Below are positions 58,801-64,000 of a stretch of DNA of 64,000 nucleotides, piece by piece. The notes below the pieces were generated by a model. That model was not told the origin of the DNA. It saw only the letters and a program-made list of their open reading frames with translations, and did no database searches. Positions within the stretch are counted from its first letter, which is position 1. Each line of letters opens with the position of its first letter. The translations under genes were made by a program, and so were the position numbers. The stretch is from Schistosoma mansoni (Eukaryota > Platyhelminthes > Trematoda > Strigeidida > Schistosomatidae): contig NC_031495.1 in NCBI RefSeq assembly GCF_000237925.1, positions 38,902,210 to 38,966,209 of the forward strand, in the 5' to 3' direction.

Positions 58801-61557
58801 GGATTTTATATCATTTGACACTTGTCAGTCGGACGTATCTGTAATCTTAAGGAGAATGATGTTCCCTGGGGGATACACCTTGCTGACGAGTTCCGAATAG
58901 AATAAAAATCAGGTTCAGAGTTTCCTGTTGACAACTTCCGACCACCACTTTGGATCTCAACATAGCACATGCGATATCGAGTCACCTAAATCAATGGTCA
59001 AATTACAACTTGATAGATAGAATTCGATCAGAAACAAAAAAAAAGACCTGACATCCGTGACACTTGTTATTCCATTCAGTGATTAGTCATTTGTGGATAT
59101 AACTATATATTTTTTTCGCATTTCTACCATATGTTACCTAGATCATCACAAAACATAGAGAACTCATTAGAGAGATCTCGAATCATTTATCCAACAAACC
59201 ATAGGTATTTATCCATCTACATTCTAGTAATTCCAGTATAATGTATCGAGCTAAGTGGTGGAAAAATATTGTTGACATCAAAAGAATGAGTGGCAACTGG
59301 AAACAACTGGAAAGGATCGCCCAGGACAGAGTTCGATAGAGAACGCTCCTCCATGAGGGGTAACAGGCGTAAGTAAGTAAGTAAGTAAGATCAGTTCAAA
59401 CAATGCTTTAAAGCCGATAAATTACATTAAAACAAGAGACTATAGCTAAAGGTATTTGTTTCAATTTTAACTATCAAGTATAAACAACAAATGAAAACAT
59501 TTCCCTTTATCTACCTGTTTTAGTCTTGATTACTTTTAAGTGATCAATCAGTGTACGTATGTCAGTCCTACAGGAGTTCAGTCCAGTACCTAAGAGCACA
59601 GTGGTAACTTTACGGACTGTGAAATTGGGTGATGCAAATCCGACAGGAATAATCAATTTACTCAATATTGTAGGTACACCTTGATGAGGAATGCTAGCTA
59701 GCACGTAAACTAAGTTCACTTCACATAAATTTATCGATGCATTACTAGTTATGAGACATTTTATGCAACATATAACTATTCATTAACATATTACCCCCTA
59801 TATGATCTCTTACAATACACTTCTGGTAAATACACAATTACATCCATTCCAAAATACCCTACATGGCTGTATTCAATTATTGGCCCCAAAGGCACTGTTA
59901 CAACCGAGGGTGGAGAGAGTTTATCCTACTTTAGAATATGCTCTCGTATGGGGATGGATCAATAGCCTCAGGAAGGTAAGTTAAATCCGCTGCCCTTACG
60001 TGGCAAGTGGTTTACACGAAAGTGAGAGGATGGAAAGCAAACATTCGTAGATTAGACAGGGTCGATGGACATGGACGTTCTAGCCTAGGGAAGCTGGAGT
60101 GTCCCAATCCTAAACCAATGTATTGCTTAAGCTTCAAAATCTTGAGGAAACGAACGGCGTGCACCAATCGCTTTATAGATCAAACCTATGGGCCAAAAGA
60201 TCGGAGATCAGTCCCTTAGGGAAACCACTTTGTTTGGATGTTGATCACATACGGGGTGGTTGTTATGACAGGTTTACTACTTAAAGTTTCTACACATTTA
60301 TATTCGAAGATACATGAGTAGTTCAAATATGATATACACTTATATACATGGAAAAAGTAAATTACTTGACGAACGTCCAGATAATAATCGTTTATGCCTG
60401 CTTCGACGTTGTGTGATGCTCTAAAATGAAAAAGATGAGTAGGAATAATGACTGTTTAATTAAGTAGTCCTGATAAAATTGATCCAACATAATGAGTTTT
60501 TTATAGATCAAAATCAGAGATAGAACAATAGATAACCACTAGTGAGCGATAAACAACTGCTTTTGCCCAAGTTTGTGACTCCTCAGCAGTATTCATCTAT
60601 GATCTCGTAGGGTATCATACATAGAGACCTTTAGGTTAAGTGACCAGCACAATATGTTCAAAACACTGATCTGGAATCTAATGGTGTATTTATAAAATAA
60701 TGCAACGGTCACTTAGTATAATTGGCGATCGACATGACCAAATTCCACAAGGACATAAATTTTACATACAATCTGAGGAATCTTTATGATGGAGTTATTC
60801 AATAGTCCTTGGTTTTTTGTAAATCTTCAGCTGATATCAGCCTGTTATGAAAGTTATAGTCAAAAACCACTTCTTATACAATCAAATCAACTTACTGCTG
60901 TTAAATCTGACAACTGTTTTTGATAATGTTCATAGGCAGTTGCTGCAGTCAATGGAGCTGTTAAATCTGACTGATGGGATACAGAATGACTGGAATGATG
61001 ATGATGATTACTTCTAGTCAAATTAACATTACTACTATTACGAATCAAAGTATTCGGAATCAATTCTATTGTTTGATTGATCATTGTATTGCCAGTTAAA
61101 TTATGATTAGTGTCTTGGCTACGACAAATACTACTATCATTAGTAATAATAGTAGGGTTTGTTGTAGAACTAGTAGTACTAACATTATTCTGATGTTTAA
61201 CAGGAGCATTATCATTAGAGATACCTGTCAACCCATTTGTAGACGATAATTGATACAACTGACGTAAAATGAACAATAATGCAGTTTCCAAATTATTATT
61301 ATGATTATTATTATCATGAACTGAAGACGGCGGTGATGAAGATGATGTCGAAGATAATTGTGAATTTTGTTGCTGCTGCTGATGATGATATAAAACTGAC
61401 TGTTCTAATAAACCATTCGAATTATTATTATTATTCACTGACGAAAGTAGTAATTTCGATAATAAAGTTGATAAATGTTGAGGATTTGATGTGTTTGATT
61501 GTAACAATAGTAATAATGATTCCAATGGACTGACTACATGATTCAACTGCTCTAAGA

Positions 61558-61590
<33 letters not shown>

Positions 61591-64000
61591 CTGTATTCAA
61601 ATCCCCAATGTCATGATCAGTATGATGATTCATTTTATTGACAACTTTATGACGATGATGATGATGTTCATGATGATGATTGCCATCATCATCATTATTA
61701 TCAGTACAATTCAACATACTACTATTTATCATTTTAGTAGTATTACTATTAGTAGTAGAATAATGATTATCATGACCATTAGAACGATTTATTGATTTGC
61801 ATTTAACTAATTCAAAATCTTGTAATTTTTTAGAATTATAGTTTCCATGTGAATAAAATAGGCCAGATTTTTTCCATAAATCATTATTTGATAAAATTGG
61901 TGTAGGGATTGTAAAGAAACCAGGATCCCACCAACTGCTCGGTACCCCTGAGTCTAGGTCGGACTAGACCTTGTAAAACGACGGCCAGTCCAGTGTGCTG
62001 GAAAGTTATAGTGACAATGATCATTATTATTATTATGATCATTGTCACTATAATCATGTGAATAAGGTGAATGATAATTTCGTTGTTGATAACGATGCCG
62101 GTTACGTGGACGTTGTTGTTGTTGATGATGATAGAAGAAATGTTTCTTTTTACGTTGAAACCAAAATACAATCCTGTAATGATATACATATGGCATGGAA
62201 TGAAAGATAAAATATGTATTCATCATCATACAACTGGAAATTAACAAGAAGAAAACAAAAAACGGTACAAGATAACAGATTAAACAGACATTCGCCTATA
62301 CGTAGATGGCTAAAGATTAATTCAAATTCAATGGTGCACATGGGCTGGCTCCAGTATCCTGACGGAACAAATGGCGTATGAATCAATCGTTGGTCACCAG
62401 CTACCATGCGAATGCATCTCCTCACGATGCTCCACTTCCTTGTGGATCAGATATTTAGGTCAAAGGCTCTGGGTGTGGCCCCCTGAGAAAACCACCTGTT
62501 TCAGTTTGGGCACCTGGGTAGTATCACAGCCTTCACACAAATCAAATGAGATTTGTGTGGTGTATATGTATCTGGTGCCCCTTTGTACCAATATTTATGT
62601 ATTCAAATAAATAATAAATAATACAAACAACCCGCATATGTAGAGCGATGCTGCCTTCTTGTGACGGACAGGAGCGATTAGAAAATAAAAACCTTAAAAA
62701 TAGCACTCTTATGTTGCCTTATAAACCTCTATCTCCAGCAGTAAGGCATGAAAAGTATGGAGCTATCCAGCCTAAAACTACTTATAGAAAGCCTGTCGGT
62801 GATCAGCTTTTAACAGTTGCTCTTTGAACATTGTGGTCACGCTCTGAGATCGTCCAGACTACCACATATAATCCAGTTACCTTTACAGGCATCTCAACAA
62901 GATGCATTCTTCCACAGTGTCAGAAACCTGAAAGTGAAAACTATCTTTAAACCATTAACAGCATTCTAGTTAATGATCTAAACACCAAAAAGGCCAACTG
63001 TAGCATACATAACTCTAATCATAGTAAAATTGAATAAAATAAATCACAAAAATTCACATAAATACAAAGTCAATTAAAACAAACAAACACATAAATTCAC
63101 ATAGTATTGTTTGTTTGAATCTTCCCATTGATGTTTAGGGCTGCAACTGGTCAGTCTGCCAATTAGAGACTGATCAATTGCAGTCCTAAACATCAATGGG
63201 AAGATTCAAATAAACAATACTAAGTAAATTTCAACTTCACCCCATTGCACAAGCAAGTGGCTATCAGGACTCAGTAGCTAAGTGGATAACGCCATGGCGT
63301 TTGAAGCGAAAGGTACTGGGTTCGAGTCCGAGAGTGAACACCAACTCTGAGATGCAGGTACATCCAGCTGAAGAGTCCCAAGTAGGACGAAACGCGCGTT
63401 GTGGATTCCACTGCTATCCACTATCCATGTTTCCTTAGAAACAAACACAGTATAGAAAAAGAAACAGTTAAACAATCTTACCGTTTAAACAAATAACACC
63501 AAGTTCGTTTCACTGATGGATCTAGTAAACACATTGAATTATACAAAAGATTTATAGCGAAATAAATGATTAAATGTAAGAGTAATGGACCAACAGATGG
63601 TTTTCGAATTAACACCATCTCATTATCATCATCAATAGGCAGATAAGTTGACATTCGTGTTGCTGTTAATGACGATGATGATTCTTTCCCGTCATTCTGT
63701 TGAATTGATTGTCCTGTTTGTCGCTGTTGTTTCCGAATTTGCTGTTGTTGTTGTTGGTGTGTTTGTGGATCAGATGATTTCATCGTTAACAAATCAGATA
63801 TTGACTGTGTAGATGATGATTGTAAATCAGCTATATTGTTTAACATCAAGGAATCATCTATTGCGATATGATTTTTCGTTGGAAATGTTGGATTAATATG
63901 ATTTGAATGAATATTCAATGACGGAGTGAATGCGTCCACTGTTGCTGCCGATGATGACGATATTGAAGATGGTGATGTATCAACAGTTTCATACGAAAAA
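48912..64000 (-). CDS. Large Ser/Thr/Asn/His-rich protein, unrecognised; 9 exons, 5' end off window
   Basis: Exons, 5' to 3': 63482-64000 (open at the edge), 62006-62173, about 60896-61940, 60366-60420, 59515-59718, 57664-58059, 55034-56337, 50425-51123, 48912-49862 (TAG at 48912). All clear junctions are GT/AG with matching phases (e.g. CG|G joins LFK-R-IVFW; A|TG joins RSS-M-NLVY). About 1,780 residues are visible. Most of it is disordered: runs of Asn, Thr, Ser, His and Gln. Ordered islands: a hydrophobic stretch GPLLLHLIIYFAINLLYNSM (possible membrane or buried helix), SPLESLLLLLQS, ALLFILRQLYQL, a helical-repeat-like IPHQGVPTILSKLIIPVGFA...VRKVTTVLLGTGLNS, and SWRELWRTRMLLMHVLRWAE. These suggest a large helical scaffold protein, but I cannot name the family. 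The second and third exons are corrupted by vector-like sequence at 61921-62005. Introns are loaded with SINE and LINE pieces. Confidence 0.8.
50045..50395 (+). repeat. Second hammerhead SINE family, best-preserved copy
   Basis: Linker (CAACTGAAGACAATTGGTGA), tRNA-like head (A box GGTTAAGTGCTCTAG, B box TGTTCGAATCTCG), ribozyme and tail (GGTCTAGCTTCAATTGACTC). It lies in the intron between the last two exons of the large gene, antisense to it. A reversed tail fragment of the same family is at 49965-50040. Confidence 0.8.
50290..50335 (+). ncRNA. Hammerhead ribozyme, second family, intact core
   Basis: Helix I GCACTG/CAGTGC; CTGAGGAG; helix II TCCC/GGG with loop ATAATA; CGAAAC; self-complementary ACGGCCGT; cleavage triplet GTC. 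All consensus core positions are present. It differs from the 15.69-kb copy only in helix II and its loop. Confidence 0.78.
50425..51123 (-). CDS. Exon of the large gene, His/Asn/Ser-rich
   Basis: 233 codons, phase 0 at both ends: acceptor TTTTTCAG, donor GTAAGT. It begins PQDIYHSSSSQHLTSPGHNP and ends DYTLCPN. It contains His runs (HHHHHHQQQQ) and no recognised domain. Confidence 0.8.
51211..51372. repeat. 59-bp inverted repeat made of hammerhead-SINE tails
   Basis: Arms 51211-51269 and 51314-51372 are reverse complements with about 4 mismatches in 59; the 44-bp spacer holds the second-family ribozyme core on the minus strand (CTGAGGAG, CGAAACGGCCGTC). Helix I is reduced because the right arm replaces its 5' side. 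It lies in an intron of the large gene, sense orientation for the ribozyme. Confidence 0.8.
51490..52055 (+). mobile_element. LINE-B 3' end
   Basis: It starts at the same internal point as the 17.8-kb copy (CATCTGTTGGGATCACC), encodes RKPEHRLPRRAMLTSAGDGW and QTKTWHQCLKSLTYSLYHVG, and ends with the family 3' UTR and a (CTGA)n tail. Frame decay is visible at the start. It lies in an intron of the large gene, antisense. Confidence 0.82.
53262..53650 (+). repeat. Repeat D, copy 2
   Basis: Starts CAAATGCCCTGGTACGGCCG, ends before the 3' tail (CTCCGGGTGTAGG). Confidence 0.65.
54100..54590 (+). repeat. Repeat D, copy 3, with tail
   Basis: Diverged relative of copies 1, 2, 4 and 5, ending in CAATATGTGTTTTTAGATAA and an AATAAATAA tail. 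Confidence 0.65.
55034..56337 (-). CDS. Largest exon of the large gene
   Basis: 434 codons. It begins FGGSQISSTSIRSALTSVGL, has HHRHHRHHHHHRRRR, then the ordered island SYNSYRLLINQAGASWRELW followed by RTRMLLMHVLRWAENVTSFM, then Asn/Thr/Ser runs, an Ala-rich segment (MVAAFAAATAAATVAL) and an end at SLGQM with donor GTTTGT. The island is the most conserved-looking part of the gene and the best probe for family assignment. Confidence 0.82.
56742..56875 (-). repeat. Second hammerhead SINE family, decayed fragment
   Basis: The minus strand keeps CTGCTGAGGAGTCCCATAGA and CCAGTGCTTCCTGG, but the CGAAAC element is lost (GGAATACC), so no cleavage is expected. Confidence 0.6.
57318..57610 (+). repeat. 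Second hammerhead SINE family, decayed copy
   Basis: Linker, tRNA-like head (CTTAGTGGTCTAAATG, B box GAATTCGATTCCCG) and a ruined ribozyme (CTGAGTAG, AGAAAGTT). Confidence 0.6.
57664..58059 (-). CDS. Exon of the large gene
   Basis: Starts VRRRSQSHSLPTNGLFLPSL, ends DSSSGTASG with donor GTTAGA. A short Ala-rich stretch (LQAAASMFAAAAVAS) sits next to basic RRGSF and RRRLSQS, possible phosphorylation sites. Acceptor TTTATTCAG. Confidence 0.78.
58245..58680 (-). mobile_element. LINE-B 3' end
   Basis: The minus strand encodes IKTWHQCLKSPTSSLSHVGR and LLGWGSRDYRNQWLKTLGDV, then the 3' UTR and a (TGAC)n tail (58245-58262). An insertion of about 65 bp (about 58437-58510) duplicates the CACACCTACGCCATT end point. 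It lies in an intron of the large gene, sense orientation. Confidence 0.8.
59266..59390 (+). mobile_element. LINE-A (RTE-type) 3' end
   Basis: SGNWKQLERIAQDRV codons, GGGGTAACAGGCG and a (TAAG)n tail: the end of LINE-A, about 125 bp. It is in the intron between exons at 59.5 and 58.06 kb. Confidence 0.75.
59515..59718 (-). CDS. Exon of the large gene, ordered helical segment
   Basis: 68 codons with split codons at both ends: MNLVYVLASIPHQGVPTILS, KLIIPVGFASPNFTVRKVTT, VLLGTGLNSCRTDIRTLIDH, then LKVIKTKT. No low-complexity runs. The alternation of hydrophobic helices looks like an armadillo/HEAT-type repeat, which is inference only. Confidence 0.8.
59880..60270 (+). repeat. Repeat D, copy 4
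   Basis: Decayed copy beginning GGCCCCAAAGGCACTGTTAC; it retains GGATGGAAAGCAAACATTCG and the GATCAAACC block. It lies in an intron. Confidence 0.55.
60366..60420 (-). CDS. Short exon of the large gene
   Basis: 55 nt: SITQRRSRHKRLLSGRSS plus one base. Acceptor CATTTTAG, donor GTAATT. Strongly basic, possibly a nuclear-localisation-like or membrane-proximal patch. Confidence 0.7.
60896..61940 (-). CDS. Exon of the large gene, Asn-rich; upstream edge corrupted
   Basis: Reading from the right: WWDPGFFTIPTPILSNNDLW, KKSGLFYSHGNYNSKKLQDF, then His/Asn runs, NNNNNNNNNNNN (an ATT repeat at about 61560-61592), SPLESLLLLLQS, ALLFILRQLYQL and SDLTA with donor GTAAGT. The true 5' boundary is obscured by the vector-like stretch; it may be continuous with the 62006-62173 exon. 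Confidence 0.75.
61921..62005. other. Vector/adaptor-like sequence embedded in an exon
   Basis: 61971-61989 is exactly TTGTAAAACGACGGCCAGT, the M13 forward universal primer site of lacZ cloning vectors. 61990-62005 reads CCAGTGTGCTGGAAAG: a BstXI site of common cloning vectors joined to a CTGGAAAG adaptor end. To the left, GGATCC (BamHI) and GGTACC (KpnI) sites and a GTCTAG...CTAGAC inverted repeat suggest polylinker, although the bases left of about 61945 could be genuine exon. A cloning artefact carried into the assembly is by far the simplest reading. Confidence 0.85.
62006..62053. repeat. Perfect 18-bp fold-back hairpin at the vector junction
   Basis: TTATAGTGACAATGATCA (62006-62023) and its exact reverse complement (62036-62053) flank a 12-nt loop of TTA repeats. 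It starts at the first base after the adaptor. Confidence 0.9.
62006..62173 (-). CDS. Exon of the large gene, truncated by vector-like sequence
   Basis: Acceptor ATCATTACAG, then IVFWFQRKKKHFFYHHQQQQ and a His/Arg/Tyr/Asn-rich run to HCHYN, where the adaptor begins. The last residues before it come from the hairpin and may not be genuine. Confidence 0.7.
62325..62632 (+). repeat. Repeat D, copy 5, with (AATA)n tail
   Basis: Clean 3' half: GGGCACCTGGGTAGTATCAC, GGTGCCCCTTTGTACCAATA, TTTATGTATTCAAATAAATA. Best copy for defining the family's 3' end. Confidence 0.7.
63102..63430 (+). repeat. Smalpha-like hammerhead SINE with 56-bp inverted repeat at its head
   Basis: Arms 63102-63157 and 63167-63222 are reverse complements with about 4 mismatches in 56. 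Then comes the linker, A box (AGTAGCTAAGTGG), B box (GGGTTCGAGTCCG) and the ribozyme. It lies in the intron between the first two visible exons of the large gene, antisense. Confidence 0.8.
63356..63409 (+). ncRNA. Hammerhead ribozyme, Smalpha type, altered cleavage site
   Basis: CCAG, CTGAAGAG, TCCCAAGTAGGA, CGAAAC, GCGCG then TTGTGGATTCC: the usual GTC is replaced by GTT. The NUH rule still allows cleavage at GUU, but usually slowly. Confidence 0.6.
63482..64000 (-). CDS. Upstream-most visible exon of the large gene
   Basis: Open from the window edge: SYETVDTSPSSISSSSAATV, a Gln run (HQQQQQQ), then the hydrophobic GPLLLHLIIYFAINLLYNSM and CLLDPSVKRTWCYLFKR with donor GTAAGA. The true start codon lies beyond the window. 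Confidence 0.8.

Noticed and set aside
61921-62005. Vector-like stretch as a real intron
   Set aside because: An exact 19-base M13 primer site beside an adaptor junction is far more likely a cloning artefact than a genomic coincidence.
61279-62247. Overlapping frames rich in Tyr/Met/Ile or His around 61.3-62.2 kb
   Set aside because: They are other-frame readings of trinucleotide repeats in the large gene's exons.

Overview
The window looks like genomic DNA of a blood fluke (Schistosoma). It is AT-rich, with a few intron-rich host genes set in a dense mix of transposable elements typical of schistosomes: RTE-type and CR1-type LINEs, Penelope-like elements with a GIY-YIG domain, Ty3/gypsy LTR elements, and tRNA-like SINEs that carry hammerhead ribozymes (Smalpha-like). 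The host introns include two of only 28 and 30 bp near a gene's 5' end, a known schistosome habit. I cannot fix the species from sequence alone.

Layout. 1-4.1 kb: unannotated sequence, then LINE pieces in opposite orientations. About 4.77-4.88 kb: the last exon of a minus-strand gene resembling SAP18. 5-26 kb: almost entirely repeat remains, including CR1, LINE-B, a Penelope fragment, a hammerhead SINE, a RING/TRAF-type pseudogene and, at 22.7-25.6 kb, a heavily decayed Boudicca-like gypsy element. 27.5-33.7 kb: a complete six-exon plus-strand gene for a Rab-like GTPase fused to a C-terminal J domain (DNAJC27/RBJ). 34.5-38.3 kb: more SINE, LINE and Penelope copies. 38.3-45.5 kb: one minus-strand RTE LINE holding two nested insertions, a 480-bp solo-LTR-like element (4-bp target duplication) and a 4,962-bp Ty3/gypsy element with matching 414-bp LTRs and a 5-bp target duplication. 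48.9-64 kb: a large minus-strand gene for a Ser/Thr/Asn/His/Gln-rich protein of unrecognised family, nine exons visible, N-terminus beyond the window; its introns are full of repeat copies.

Most striking observations. (1) At about 61.92-62.01 kb a coding exon of the large gene is interrupted by what reads as cloning-vector and adaptor sequence: an exact M13 forward primer site next to a BstXI-adaptor junction, followed at once by a perfect 18-bp fold-back hairpin. This is probably an assembly artefact that damages the gene model. (2) Two separate SINE-like families carry hammerhead cores; the second (intact-looking at 15.69 and 50.29 kb) shares the architecture of the first but not its sequence. 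(3) One RTE copy hosts two datable LTR-type insertions. (4) DNAJC27 has its Walker A motif split by a 28-bp intron. No bacterial-type operon, CRISPR array or true tRNA/rRNA gene was seen.
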